Notes: generated by a model from the sequence alone, not told the origin. DNA of 64,000 nt from Bacteroidia bacterium (GCA_025454875.1 JALONP010000005.1:59040-123039), one strand, 5' to 3'. Numbered from the stretch's first letter, positions 9,052-18,787 are shown. Numbers and translations are program-made.

Positions 9052-10050
9052 TTAAAGTTGGTGTTTTTGGTTACGCAACACATTCTCTAGAGTCCATTCC
9101 ATTCTGTTTTTAAAATTGGCCTGACGAACATCACAGTTCGTCAATGAGCATAAACTACAGGATTCGGGAATGCATGGGTCAGGATGAATAAACAATTCAA
9201 CCTTTTGCTCAAAAGCTTCCGCGATTAACATTTCCATTTCTTTAAGCGCATCGTGAGATGTTTGGAGCGATTGATACCATGGCAAGGTTACATGGCAATC
9301 AATATGAAAACTGGAGCCATATTGTAATATTCTGAGGTTATGAATATCAATCCAATGAGGTTTGCGGTGTGTATTCAAAACATTCAAAACATCTTGCAAT
9401 ATTTGGTCATCGGCTTCATCCATCAATCCTGCCAACGATTTACGCATTAATTGATATCCTGTAAACATGATGATGCATGCAAATACGATTGCCAATACAT
9501 TATCAAGCCAGGTTAAACCTGTGAAGTAGATAAATACAACACCTGCTATTAAACCTAAGCTGCTCCATGTATCACTTTGCAAATGTTTGCCATCAGCAAT
9601 TAAAATAACAGATTGGTGTGCCTTGCCCAGTTTAATGAGTACACGTCCCATAAAATAATTTGCAACTCCAGCTATTGCGGCTAACAATGCACCAGTATCC
9701 AATGCATGTATGGGAGAGGGGTGGATAATATTGCCAATTGATTTGACAATGATGAGTATACCCGCTAATAAAATAAGTCCACCCTCGAAACCGGCAGAAA
9801 TAAACTCAATTTTACCATGCCCATACGGATGATCTGTATCTTTGGGTTTGGCAGCCAGCGATAAACTATAGTAGGCAAATGCACCCGCAATAACATTGAT
9901 AATCGACTCAAGTGCATCACTTAAAATAGCATTGGAGTGTGTGGTAAAATAAGCAGTAAATTTTACCAATAAGATGACCACACTTCCGGTGAGTACCCAA
10001 CGCATGGTTTTAAGTTGTATGGAAAACGTCTGTTGCACGTATTCAAACAT
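9052..10050 (-). CDS. Cation diffusion facilitator (CDF) divalent metal exporter
   Basis: 332 residues with about six transmembrane helices, then a cytoplasmic domain. Helix 2 carries SDALESIINV and helix 5 HLQSDTWSS, the positions of the metal site in the FieF/YiiP family. HPYGHGKIEF is the conserved loop after helix 3. The C-terminal domain (about 215-300) has the ferredoxin-like fold of CDFs (ILQYGSSFHIDCHVTLPW). An extra Cys/His-rich tail, PDPCIPESCSLCSLTNCDV (about 290-310), might add a metal site; this is unusual. Predicted role: proton-driven Zn2+/Fe2+/Mn2+ efflux. Convergent with the oxidase gene; the start ATG directly follows the terminator of the next gene upstream. Confidence 0.9.
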   Translation of the reverse strand: MFEYVQQTFSIQLKTMRWVLTGSVVILLVKFTAYFTTHSNAILSDALESIINVIAGAFAYYSLSLAAKPKDTDHPYGHGKIEFISAGFEGGLILLAGILIIVKSIGNIIHPSPIHALDTGALLAAIAGVANYFMGRVLIKLGKAHQSVILIADGKHLQSDTWSSLGLIAGVVFIYFTGLTWLDNVLAIVFACIIMFTGYQLMRKSLAGLMDEADDQILQDVLNVLNTHRKPHWIDIHNLRILQYGSSFHIDCHVTLPWYQSLQTSHDALKEMEMLIAEAFEQKVELFIHPDPCIPESCSLCSLTNCDVRQANFKNRMEWTLENVLRNQKHQL

Positions 10051-10084
10051 AAAAAAAGGCGTTCAGAATTGAACGCCTTTTTTA
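10051..10084 (-). terminator. Rho-independent terminator of the T9SS sialidase-like gene
   Basis: AAGGCGTTCA (10057-10066) pairs with TGAACGCCTT (10070-10079) around a short loop, flanked by A and T runs on both sides. On the minus strand it follows the stop at 10103 and its T run reaches the ATG of the CDF gene at 10050. Confidence 0.85.
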
Positions 10085-10102
10085 CATCAAAAGTGAATGA
10101 AT

Positions 10103-11968
10103 TTATTTAGCAAGCATTTTGCCTGAAAGTTTGTATCCGCCTGCTTCTACATTGTAAATGTAAAATCCAGCGCTCAAATCACCTGTTACAACTTCAAGAT
10201 CTGAAGCGCCAGCAGGAGTGTTGGTATAGGTTTTTGTGTAAACCAATTTACCAAACATATCCATTACCGAAACAGTTACATCACTAGTTTTGGTTAAGTT
10301 AACCGGAATGCTCGTGCTATAGTTAAATGGATTAGGGAAATTTTGGTTAATAGTGAACAATTCATTTTTATTTCCATTAGGTAAACCAGTTACTTGGAAA
10401 CTATCGATATCTGCTAAATCGATATAGTAATACAAAATATTAAATGGACCTGTTTTATTAGCATTATCAGCTGTACTGAAGAAACCAAGTGCATCACTTT
10501 CCATATAGGTCATGTGCAATCTGCCATTGGCTATCATACCACTTCCAAACATTTGCTCTTTGTTAAAACCACCAACTGATGTTAAGTTTAAGATATTGCT
10601 CCATGTTGCTCCGTTGTCTTTTGAGAAAACTACATATACATCTCTAAAGTTTGATCCTTGTGGGTCTACATCATCTTCTGTTAAAGCAGAGTATATTACA
10701 TACATATCGCCATTAGGTGCAAACATTGCATAAGGCATTGTTGCAACGCCAGCATTTCCATAACGTGTTCTGGAATTGATGTCTCCAATATCCAATTGGC
10801 CATTGCCGTTACCATCAGGTGCTCCTGCTATTCCTACGATGCTATCAGGTCTACCTTCATACCAATAGTCAATACTGTTTGTTCCTAAAAATACGCTGAA
10901 AGAGTTGTCGTTTGCTGTTGTGTTTAATACACGCAAACGTCCCCAATAGCAATGCGCCATTCCATTCGCATCCAAACGAACCGATAATGAACCGTCACAA
11001 ACTTCTGGTGTATCTAAGATTAAATCTTGATCATTAAAAGCTGGAATTGGGAATGGTAAAATCATGGTTGTATCCCAGGTGTTTCCATTATCTGTCGATT
11101 TCCAAAGCATCACATCTTGGGTAGTACCTCCCATTAACACAACCACAATCGAATCGCGCGCATCAATAGCGTATCCATCGGCATTACCATCAAAAAATCG
11201 CGTGCTATCATAGTTTGGCAATGTAATGTTTTGATTTTCCCAAGTGCTGGTTGTAAAGTTATACCTTGAGTACACTGTAGGATTGCGGACTCCTGCTTTT
11301 CTCATAGTATCGGGTTGTGTAGCATTCGGGCTTGTATAGCTTGCAATAACATGCATATAATTACCAGCAATTGCGGTACGTGGCCACAATACAGTTGGTG
11401 TTGAAGGTGATGCTTCACCTAGAACCAATTGTGAAGTCCAAGTTGTGCTGCCTACTGCGCCATTGGTATTGTAAATGAGTCCGCTTGATGTACCTCCAGT
11501 ATCCACTCGGTGACTCATGATAATTTCTGTAGTACCATTGTAATCCAAGTTAGGGTAACCAGCTCTAAATTGTTCAATTCGGGTATTGGTTACCGGTCCC
11601 CAAGTTGATCCATCAAAATGGTTGTATCCTGAACCGCGAGCCAAAAAACCTGTTCCATTTCCGTCACTTGAAGTTTGCCACAATACACTCACAGTGCTAT
11701 CAGGGTAAACCATAATTCTTCTGTATACAGATGAATTGGTTTGGCGATCAAAGTTGGTTGTGCCCACTACTTGCCAGCGAGCAACTTTGTTAAAACCAAC
11801 TGTTGAACTGCTTCCAGTACCCTCTTTTACAGGCGAAGGAACGTCAACATCAGAAGCCAACGTTTTTACCGCAGGTGCAGGTTTTGCTTTGCCTTGCGGG
11901 GTTCTTGCATGCTGCGCGTTAGCGGCAACAGCAATGCCTAATAATCCTAATAAGTAGATTTTTTTCAT
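10103..11968 (-). CDS. Secreted sialidase/BNR-fold protein with T9SS type A sorting domain
   Basis: 621 residues. A signal peptide (MKKIYLLGLLGIAVAANAQ) is followed by a low-complexity Pro/Ala/Lys stretch and a long beta-rich region. Asp-box-like repeats (STDNGNTWDTT, SKDNGATWSNI) indicate a beta-propeller of the sialidase/BNR superfamily. The last 80 residues start with INQNFPNPFNYSTSIP and end FYIYNVEAGGYKLSGKMLAK, a typical type A C-terminal sorting domain that sends the protein through the T9SS to the cell surface. Catalytic sialidase residues cannot be confirmed, so it may be a non-enzymatic propeller. It is a single-gene unit with its own terminator. Confidence 0.85.
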   Translation of the reverse strand: MKKIYLLGLLGIAVAANAQHARTPQGKAKPAPAVKTLASDVDVPSPVKEGTGSSSTVGFNKVARWQVVGTTNFDRQTNSSVYRRIMVYPDSTVSVLWQTSSDGNGTGFLARGSGYNHFDGSTWGPVTNTRIEQFRAGYPNLDYNGTTEIIMSHRVDTGGTSSGLIYNTNGAVGSTTWTSQLVLGEASPSTPTVLWPRTAIAGNYMHVIASYTSPNATQPDTMRKAGVRNPTVYSRYNFTTSTWENQNITLPNYDSTRFFDGNADGYAIDARDSIVVVLMGGTTQDVMLWKSTDNGNTWDTTMILPFPIPAFNDQDLILDTPEVCDGSLSVRLDANGMAHCYWGRLRVLNTTANDNSFSVFLGTNSIDYWYEGRPDSIVGIAGAPDGNGNGQLDIGDINSRTRYGNAGVATMPYAMFAPNGDMYVIYSALTEDDVDPQGSNFRDVYVVFSKDNGATWSNILNLTSVGGFNKEQMFGSGMIANGRLHMTYMESDALGFFSTADNANKTGPFNILYYYIDLADIDSFQVTGLPNGNKNELFTINQNFPNPFNYSTSIPVNLTKTSDVTVSVMDMFGKLVYTKTYTNTPAGASDLEVVTGDLSAGFYIYNVEAGGYKLSGKMLAK

Positions 11969-12234
11969 GATGTATTATTAAATTGTTAATCGATTTCGCA
12001 ACTCCAAAACTATATAAGTTTTTGTAAAAACCAATTAAGGGCTGGTTTCAACCGCGTCTAAAAGGCTCAATTTTACAAAATTCAGATAATCAAATTGTTG
12101 TAGTGGCTATCCACATTCAATCATACCTTCCTACAAAAGAATGCTACTTTTTTCAACACCGCATTACATCCAACAACTGAATTGTATTTTTGGCTTCTTG
12201 ATTAAAGAGCTACTTAACGCATTTTGATTTTAAA

Positions 12235-15200
12235 ATGAAATTTTCGCATTTACACGTACATACACAATTTTCGCTTCTAGATGGTGCGGCTAAAATTGAG
12301 GAGTTATATAAAAAGGCTGCAGCAGATCAAATGCCAGCTATCGCGCTTACTGACCATGGCAATATGTTTGGGGCATTTAAATTTGTTGCCGAAGCATACA
12401 AACACAAAGGCGAAGATGGAAAACCGAAAGTAAAGCCAATTGTGGGTTGTGAGTTTTATGTTGTGGCAGATAGACATAAACGCTCATTTACCAAAGAAGA
12501 TAAAGACCAGCGGTTTCACCAATTGCTCCTAGCTAAAAATGAACAAGGGTACAAAAACCTTGTAAAGTTATGTTCGCTAGGTTATATGGAGGGACTTTAT
12601 GGCAAGTACCCTCGAATTGACAAAGAGTTGATATTACAATACCATGAAGGACTTATCGCAACAACCTGTTGTATAGGAGCGATGGTGCCTAAAACTATTT
12701 TACGGCAAGGGGAAGCGGCTGGTGAAATTGAATTTAAATGGTGGCTCGACTTGTTTGGAGATGATTATTACGTTGAACTCCAACGCCACAATATACCCGA
12801 GCAAAACAAGGTAAATGAAGTATTACTTCAATTTGCTGCCAAATACAATGTTCCGGTAATTGCATCTAATGATTCACATTATGTGGACCAACAAGATGCC
12901 AATGCACATGATATTTTACTTTGCATCAATACTGGCGAAAAGCAAAGCACGCCTAGTATGAAGGAGTTTAGTGATGACGATACGTTTGTGAAAGGCAAAA
13001 GATTTGCGTTTGCAAACGATCAATTTTATTTTAAAACTACTGCCGAAATGCAAAAGTTGTTTAGTGATGTTCCGCAAGCCATAGACAATACAAACCTTAT
13101 TGTAGATAAAGTGGAATTACTCGACTTAAAACGGGATATTTTATTGCCAGCTTTTCCTTTACCTGCCGAGTTTAATAACCAAGATGATTATTTAGAACAC
13201 CTCACTTGGAACGGAGCCAAACAGCGTTATGTAGATATTGCTCCCGAAACAGAAGAGCGTATTAAGTTTGAGTTACACACCATTCGCACAATGGGCTTTG
13301 CGGGTTACTTTTTGATTGTATCCGATTTTATTGCTGCAGGAAGAAACATGGGTGTTTTTATTGGGCCTGGTCGTGGTTCTGCTGCAGGATCCGTGGTGGC
13401 TTATTGTATTGGTATTACCAATATCGACCCTATTAAGTACGATTTGCTTTTCGAACGTTTTTTAAACCCAGATCGAAAGTCGATGCCCGATATTGATACC
13501 GATTTTGACGATGATGGCAGGCAAAAGGTAATTGACTATGTAGTTGATAAATATGGTAAAAACCAAGTAGCACATATTGTTACCTATGGAAGTATGGCTG
13601 CCAAAATGAGTATCAAAGATGTTGCTAGGGTAATGGATTTGCCACTTCCCGAAAGCAATATGCTTGCTAAATTGGTTCCTGAAAAACCTGGAATTTCCCT
13701 CGATCGGGTGCTAAAGGCTCCTATTGATGGAGAAAAAAGTTTACGTGACAAGGAGGGACTCCAAGCAGAAGATTTAGAAGGAGTAAAAAAGTTACGCGAA
13801 ATTTATGCGGGTAACGATTTGCAGGCAACAGTGCTTAAGGAGGCCTTGGTGCTTGAAGGTTCTGTTAGAGGAACGGGTATTCATGCAGCTGGGATTATTA
13901 TTGCACCCAAAGATTTAACCGAATTGATTCCAGTGGCTACCGTGAAAGATGTGAGTTTGCTGGTAACCCAATATGACGGGAAAGTAATTGAAGATGCTGG
14001 TGTTATTAAGATGGACTTTTTGGGGCTTCGAAATTTATCCATCATACGTGATACCTTAAAGCTCATTTCACAAAACCACGGTGTCAATATTGATATTGAC
14101 CAAATTCCACTTGATGACCCTAAAACACTAGCGCTTTTTTCAAGAGGTGAAACCAACGGAACATTCCAGTTTGAAAGCCCCGGAATGCAAAAGCACTTAA
14201 AGGATTTGAAACCTGACCGCTTTGAAGATTTAATTGCCATGAATGCACTGTACCGTCCAGGGCCAATTGCGTATATCCCAAATTACATTGCACGAAAGCA
14301 TGGCAAAGAGCCCGTAACCTACGATTTGGAAGCAATGGAGGAGCATTTGAAAGACACATACGGAATTACCGTTTACCAAGAGCAGGTAATGTTGCTTTCG
14401 CAAAAATTGGCAAACTTCACCAAGGGTGATGCAGACGTACTGCGCAAAGCAATGGGTAAAAAAGACCGTAAAACCTTGGATAAACTCAAACCACAGTTTA
14501 TCCAAAATGCGCAAAATAACGGACATGATGTTACCATACTCGAAAAGGTTTGGACAGACTGGGAAGCTTTTGCATCGTATGCATTTAATAAATCACATTC
14601 TACTTGTTATGCGTTTGTGGCTTTCCAAACGGGTTACCTTAAAGCACATTATCCAGCCGAATACATGGCAAGTGTGCTTACGCACAACCAAGGTAATATC
14701 GAAAAAGTTACGTTTTTCATGGAAGAGTGCAGGCGTATGGGAGTACCAGTTCTAGGGCCTGATGTGAACGAGTCGCAGGTTAACTTTGCGGTAAATAAAA
14801 GAGGTGAAATCAGGTTTGGATTGGGTGCTATCAAAGGAGTTGGCGAAGCGGCAGTTGAAGAAATTATCAAAGAACGAGAAACAAATGGGCCTTTTCAATC
14901 GCTATTCGATTTAACTTCAAGGGTCAATCTGCGTGCAGTTAACAAAAAAACACTTGAAGGTTTAGCACTAGGTGGCGCCTTGGATTGCTTTGCCAATATG
15001 CACCGTGCGCAATTCTTTTTTCCTGAAAATGTGGAAGAGCCTAACCTGCTCGAAAAGGCATTACGGTATGGCAGCAATGTTCAAAATAACGAATCAGCTA
15101 ACCAGCAATCTTTGTTTGGTGGAGCGCAAACCATTACGTTAACCGAACCAATTATTCCTCCCTGCGAACCATGGACACTGCTTAAAAAGTTAGCTAAAGA

Positions 15201-15810
15201 AAAGGAAGTAATTGGGATGTATCTAAGTGGTCATCCATTGGATGATTTTAAGATTGAATTTAAAAACTTCAATGTAACAGATATCAATCGGGTAGAGGAG
15301 TTCAAAAACAAAGAAGTCAATATTGCAGGCGTTGTAACAGAAGTGTTTGAGCGAATGGGTAAAAACAATAAACCATATGGCAGCTTTACACTTGAGGATT
15401 ATTCAGGCAATATCAGGGTTACGATGTGGAGCGAAGATTTCTTGCGGTTCAAGCATTTTTTAACACTCGGACAAATGCTCTATGTTAAGGGCCAGATGAA
15501 GCCTGGATTTAGGAGTCCAGATCAGTTTGAGTTAAAAGTAACCCAAATCATGCTGTTAGCTGATGTGCGCGAGCGTTTGTTGCAAAAAGTAACACTCACA
15601 CTTAAAGCAGATCGAATTAAACCGACATTCCTTCAGCAGTTTCAGCAGCTAGTTCAAAACCATAAGGGCAATGCTGTACTGCGCTTGCAAATTTTAGACG
15701 ATTCAGAACGGATGGCCGTCCAGGGGCTCAGCACACGTTATAAAGTGAACTTAGAGAATGATATGGTAAAGGCATTGGAAGCCATGGAAATTGATTATAA
15801 GATTAACTAA
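12235..15810 (+). CDS. dnaE: DNA polymerase III alpha subunit
   Basis: 1191 residues, the usual size of DnaE. Domains in order: PHP domain (HLHVHTQFSLLDGA from residue 5), polymerase palm with the catalytic PDIDTDF motif (Asp419, Asp421), the third acid in KMDFLGLRNL (Asp594), fingers (FNKSHSTCYAFVAFQTGYLKAHYP split over about 784-807), a helix-hairpin-helix region, and an OB domain (VNIAGVVTEVFERMGK, about 1028-1043). It is the replicative polymerase; the delta subunit gene holA is also in this window (59985-60989). The 266-bp upstream spacer holds one TATTTTTG that fits the Bacteroidota -7 pattern but no clear -33 partner. Confidence 0.98.
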   Translation: MKFSHLHVHTQFSLLDGAAKIEELYKKAAADQMPAIALTDHGNMFGAFKFVAEAYKHKGEDGKPKVKPIVGCEFYVVADRHKRSFTKEDKDQRFHQLLLAKNEQGYKNLVKLCSLGYMEGLYGKYPRIDKELILQYHEGLIATTCCIGAMVPKTILRQGEAAGEIEFKWWLDLFGDDYYVELQRHNIPEQNKVNEVLLQFAAKYNVPVIASNDSHYVDQQDANAHDILLCINTGEKQSTPSMKEFSDDDTFVKGKRFAFANDQFYFKTTAEMQKLFSDVPQAIDNTNLIVDKVELLDLKRDILLPAFPLPAEFNNQDDYLEHLTWNGAKQRYVDIAPETEERIKFELHTIRTMGFAGYFLIVSDFIAAGRNMGVFIGPGRGSAAGSVVAYCIGITNIDPIKYDLLFERFLNPDRKSMPDIDTDFDDDGRQKVIDYVVDKYGKNQVAHIVTYGSMAAKMSIKDVARVMDLPLPESNMLAKLVPEKPGISLDRVLKAPIDGEKSLRDKEGLQAEDLEGVKKLREIYAGNDLQATVLKEALVLEGSVRGTGIHAAGIIIAPKDLTELIPVATVKDVSLLVTQYDGKVIEDAGVIKMDFLGLRNLSIIRDTLKLISQNHGVNIDIDQIPLDDPKTLALFSRGETNGTFQFESPGMQKHLKDLKPDRFEDLIAMNALYRPGPIAYIPNYIARKHGKEPVTYDLEAMEEHLKDTYGITVYQEQVMLLSQKLANFTKGDADVLRKAMGKKDRKTLDKLKPQFIQNAQNNGHDVTILEKVWTDWEAFASYAFNKSHSTCYAFVAFQTGYLKAHYPAEYMASVLTHNQGNIEKVTFFMEECRRMGVPVLGPDVNESQVNFAVNKRGEIRFGLGAIKGVGEAAVEEIIKERETNGPFQSLFDLTSRVNLRAVNKKTLEGLALGGALDCFANMHRAQFFFPENVEEPNLLEKALRYGSNVQNNESANQQSLFGGAQTITLTEPIIPPCEPWTLLKKLAKEKEVIGMYLSGHPLDDFKIEFKNFNVTDINRVEEFKNKEVNIAGVVTEVFERMGKNNKPYGSFTLEDYSGNIRVTMWSEDFLRFKHFLTLGQMLYVKGQMKPGFRSPDQFELKVTQIMLLADVRERLLQKVTLTLKADRIKPTFLQQFQQLVQNHKGNAVLRLQILDDSERMAVQGLSTRYKVNLENDMVKALEAMEIDYKIN

Positions 15811-15897
15811 GGCTTGGGATAACTTTTACTGCCAAATTGTACTAATCCCAAAAAAGGAATTAAAATTGTATCGCATTAATTGTAAATAAAAATAAAA

Positions 15898-16218
15898 ATG
15901 GCATTAGAAATAACAGATAGCAACTTCGAGGAAGTGGTGCTAAAGTCGGGTAAACCAGTATTGGTTGATTTTTGGGCTGAGTGGTGTGGTCCTTGCCGTA
16001 TGGTTGGCCCAGTTGTAGAAGAATTGGCAAAAGAGTATGACGGAAAAGCAGTAGTTGGTAAAGTCAACGTAGACTTTAACCCTAAAGTTGCAACCGATTA
16101 CGGAATCATGAGCATTCCTGCATTGCTTTTTTTCAAAGATGGTAAATTGGTTGACAAACAAGTTGGGGCAGTTCCAAAGCATGTTTTAGCTAACAAGCTA
16201 GAAGCTCAAATGGCGTAA
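15898..16218 (+). CDS. trxA: Thioredoxin
   Basis: 106 residues, standard thioredoxin length. The active site is WCGPC (Cys30 and Cys33), the buried Asp is at 24 (VLVDFWAEW), and the cis-Pro loop is SIPALLFFKDGK. It is cytoplasmic, with no signal peptide, and serves as general disulfide reductant with thioredoxin reductase. It follows dnaE by 87 bp, and a strong hairpin follows it, so it may be read from its own promoter or by run-through from dnaE. Confidence 0.97.
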   Translation: MALEITDSNFEEVVLKSGKPVLVDFWAEWCGPCRMVGPVVEELAKEYDGKAVVGKVNVDFNPKVATDYGIMSIPALLFFKDGKLVDKQVGAVPKHVLANKLEAQMA

Positions 16219-16226
16219 GGCATATA

Positions 16227-16257
16227 TTGATTCCGCGCCCGCAGGGCGCGGAATCAA
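16227..16257. terminator. Strong hairpin between convergent trxA and cry-DASH
   Basis: A perfect 14-bp stem, TTGATTCCGCGCCC (16227-16240) with its complement at 16244-16257, around a GCA loop. There is no T run on either side, so it is not a textbook intrinsic terminator, but its GC-rich stem and place between two convergent genes fit a bidirectional terminator or transcript-end stabiliser. Confidence 0.65.
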
Positions 16258-16291
16258 TTGAACACAACCCAAAGCATTGCGCACAACCATA

Positions 16292-17767
16292 CTAGCTGAT
16301 TTTAGTGCGCCTATCCTTGAGCGCCATATTGTACAAGCCCTCGATTTCTTTTACAGATAGGTCTAAGTCAATCATCGGTTTAGAATAATTTTTACCTAAT
16401 TCAAAATCATACAACAGCTTTTCATTCACGGCCATTTTATAAGGTTGATGTACCTTGCCATCAGGTAGCAATCTCAATTCAGGTAACCAATGTTTTACAT
16501 ACATCCCGTTAGCATCATAATCGTGAGCTTGTTTTAGGATGTTGAAGTACCTGAAGCCCCTTGCATCATTGCCAACACCCGCTGCGTAATTCCAATTTCC
16601 ATAGTTACTGCATACATCATAATCGATTAATTGTGATTCAAACCATTGCGCTCCCCAAAGCCAGTTTATTCCTAGGTTCTTTGTTAAAAAGCTTGCTACC
16701 AGTTGGCGCCCTCGGTTACTGATAAAACCCGTCTGCAACAATTCACGCATATTGGCATCAATAATGGGATAGCCAGTGTTCCCTGTTCGCCATTGCATAA
16801 ATTGGTGTTCATCTTCTCTCCATTGAATTTGTAATTTTTGAAGTCCTTCTAATTGAAACAATTGCCCTTTGTGTTTGGCTGCAATCCACTTAAAATAATC
16901 ACGCCACAGTAATTCAAATACCAGCCAATAGGTTGAATCATTTTGTACGCGTTCTTGCTCATATTTTTTTACCTCATGGTAAATGCTACGCGCGCTGATA
17001 CAACCCAATGCAAGCCAAGGTGAAAACTTACTGCTGTAACTTTCACCCAACATTCTGTTTCGTGTTTCTTTGTATTGACTTATATGGTTTGTATCCCAAA
17101 AATAATGATTCAATCTTTTTTGCGCCTCAGCTTCGCCTCCTTTAAAATCAAGTACTGCCAACGGTGAAAGCTGTGGCTTTTCTAATCCCAACATTTTGAG
17201 TGTAACTTCTTCAAATTCCAAGTTGTGATTAATGGAAACTAACTTTGTAGGAGCAGGAAGTGAATTGCGAATAGCAGTTTCGCGCTCAACTTTTTTCCTA
17301 AAATCAGTGAATAATTCGGATAGTTTTTGAATGGGAAAAGGCAAATCTTCGGGATGCATCAAAGTGCTATTCCAATACGTAGTTGTTTGAATATGCTGCT
17401 TCAAAAGTGCGCTTTCCAATGCGTCTTCAATGGCAACTTCTTCGGGAGCAATCTCTTTTTGGTATGTCACCAGTTCAATTGTTAACGCTGCACAAATGCT
17501 TGGAACAATTTCTTCGGGTTTACCGAATACAACAATTAAATCACTACCAAGTGTTTGCAATAATTGCTTTAGATGCGTTACACTTTCGAGTATAAATTGG
17601 GCTCTAAAACTTCCTGTTTTTGGAAAACCTATTTCAAGTGTGGTGTAATTTCGCGGATCGAAACAATACACTCCTAAGGTTGGATTTTGTTGTATAGAAG
17701 CTTTGTGTAAAGCCTCATGGTCGGTAATGCGTAAATCGTTTCGAAACCAAATTAACGTACGTTTCAT
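16292..17767 (-). CDS. Cryptochrome/photolyase, DASH type
   Basis: 491 residues. The N-terminal photolyase alpha/beta domain starts MKRTLIWFRNDLRITDHEAL. The C-terminal FAD-binding helical domain has FELLWRDYFKWIA, GYPIIDANMRELLQTGFISNRGRQ and SNYGNWNYAAGVGNDARG followed by FRYFNILKQAHDYDANGMYV. The last two blocks are diagnostic of CRY-DASH rather than CPD class I photolyase. DASH proteins bind FAD and usually a folate antenna, and repair CPDs in single-stranded DNA; some also regulate. Cytoplasmic. Convergent with trxA, no operon partners. Confidence 0.92.
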   Translation of the reverse strand: MKRTLIWFRNDLRITDHEALHKASIQQNPTLGVYCFDPRNYTTLEIGFPKTGSFRAQFILESVTHLKQLLQTLGSDLIVVFGKPEEIVPSICAALTIELVTYQKEIAPEEVAIEDALESALLKQHIQTTTYWNSTLMHPEDLPFPIQKLSELFTDFRKKVERETAIRNSLPAPTKLVSINHNLEFEEVTLKMLGLEKPQLSPLAVLDFKGGEAEAQKRLNHYFWDTNHISQYKETRNRMLGESYSSKFSPWLALGCISARSIYHEVKKYEQERVQNDSTYWLVFELLWRDYFKWIAAKHKGQLFQLEGLQKLQIQWREDEHQFMQWRTGNTGYPIIDANMRELLQTGFISNRGRQLVASFLTKNLGINWLWGAQWFESQLIDYDVCSNYGNWNYAAGVGNDARGFRYFNILKQAHDYDANGMYVKHWLPELRLLPDGKVHQPYKMAVNEKLLYDFELGKNYSKPMIDLDLSVKEIEGLYNMALKDRRTKIS

Positions 17768-17806
17768 ACCCTAGTAACGCTATGCTTAAAGTAATGTTTA
17801 GTTACC

Positions 17807-18394
17807 TTAAAATTGGACAATGCATTGAAACCCGTTTGGAGAAAAACCTATTTGCGTGGTTTGCAATTTTTGCCACAATTTTTCATTGTTATTTCGATGC
17901 AATGCATACATCATACCATCAAACACCAACAAAAAAACACCATTATACATTACAGCATTTCCCCAACCTGTAAGCTGATTCCATTGTGCGGAGTTTCGGT
18001 AGCGTGTTTCTTTTATCCAAGCACCACCTGCAATATAGGCCATATCCAATGCGGCATTTACTAAAAAAATAGTTTCCATTTTCTCACCTGCTTTTAATGC
18101 TTGCACATCATTGGTAAATGGTTTTGTTCGATAGGCTTGTCTCAATCCCGATGCTCCTAAAATTATATTAACACTATTCCATCCAATATTCATTTGGTGA
18201 AAAGCTTTGTTGCTCGCATTTTCAGAGGATAAACCAATTGCACTAACTGTGATATTTGCAATGGCAAAACTGCTCAACGTGGCCATTCCTACTTTTTGAA
18301 GTTGATTATATTGCTTATCAAAGTTTAACAATGGTTGAGCCCAACATTGAATGATTAAAAGTAAAGAAGATAGTCCAGAAATAAATTTCATCAC
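17807..18394 (-). CDS. Unknown membrane protein with signal peptide (195 residues)
   Basis: A cleavable-looking signal peptide (SLLLIIQCWAQP) is followed by a short periplasmic stretch and about four hydrophobic segments (about residues 37-55, 70-82, 108-124, 145-165). Gly, Ala and Asn are common in the helices. The pattern is like small Bacteroidota membrane proteins annotated only as DUFs (it may be DUF6992, but I cannot confirm this). It stands alone: the stop is 40 bp from the cry-DASH start and the next gene upstream is the divergent methionine operon. Confidence 0.7.
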   Translation of the reverse strand: MMKFISGLSSLLLIIQCWAQPLLNFDKQYNQLQKVGMATLSSFAIANITVSAIGLSSENASNKAFHQMNIGWNSVNIILGASGLRQAYRTKPFTNDVQALKAGEKMETIFLVNAALDMAYIAGGAWIKETRYRNSAQWNQLTGWGNAVMYNGVFLLVFDGMMYALHRNNNEKLWQKLQTTQIGFSPNGFQCIVQF

Positions 18395-18566
18395 GTAAAA
18401 TTAATACTAATTAGGTGCTTTCAGTTTAATTAATAATTAATTTATTAAATCTGTCAACCTCAATAAAATAAGTATCTCGCAAGATATTTTAGTGTTTCAA
18501 TTAACTTTTTTTCAAAAAAATAATTTGCATTTCTACTTTTTTCTCTTTCATATTTGCATCACCAAA

Positions 18567-18647
18567 ATGAACAACAAACAACACATATCTGTTTCTCAAA
18601 TGCACCGAATGCATCATTGCATGTGCATGTGTTGTATGTGCATGTAA
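18567..18647 (+). CDS. Met/Cys-rich leader peptide of the methionine operon (26 residues)
   Basis: ATG at 18567 to TAA at 18645-18647. The peptide has an ordinary start (MNNKQHISVSQ), then RMHH, and ends in nine residues reading CMCMCCMCM before the stop. Six of its last fifteen residues are Met and five are Cys; both amino acids are rare in bacterial proteins. The ORF lies 342 bp before metY, the first gene of metY-metX-thioesterase-hom. This is the design of a ribosome-mediated attenuator: scarcity of charged Met-tRNA or Cys-tRNA would stall the ribosome on the run and change folding of the downstream leader. Seen: the ORF and its codons. Inferred: translation and regulation. No matching signal is known to me for this operon. 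Confidence 0.75.
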   Translation: MNNKQHISVSQMHRMHHCMCMCCMCM

Positions 18648-18787
18648 TTGCACTCAAAGAAGGGTTGTTGTCGTTCCCTCCCCAATTGGCAAACCAATCA
18701 ATCACATTTCTTAATAAACTAAAAACGCATCACAAGTGTATTTCATTAACACACTTCCATTCACAAACACATTAAGCTGCAACTGCT

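Noticed and set aside
13881..15077. Several 60-119 codon ORFs inside dnaE, on both strands
   Set aside because: Shadows of a long, strongly conserved gene; no domains.
18554..18775. 73-codon plus-strand ORF overlapping the Met/Cys leader in another frame
   Set aside because: Its start is weak, its composition is His/Ser/Thr-rich without a domain, and it overlaps the far more striking leader ORF and the presumed RNA structures.
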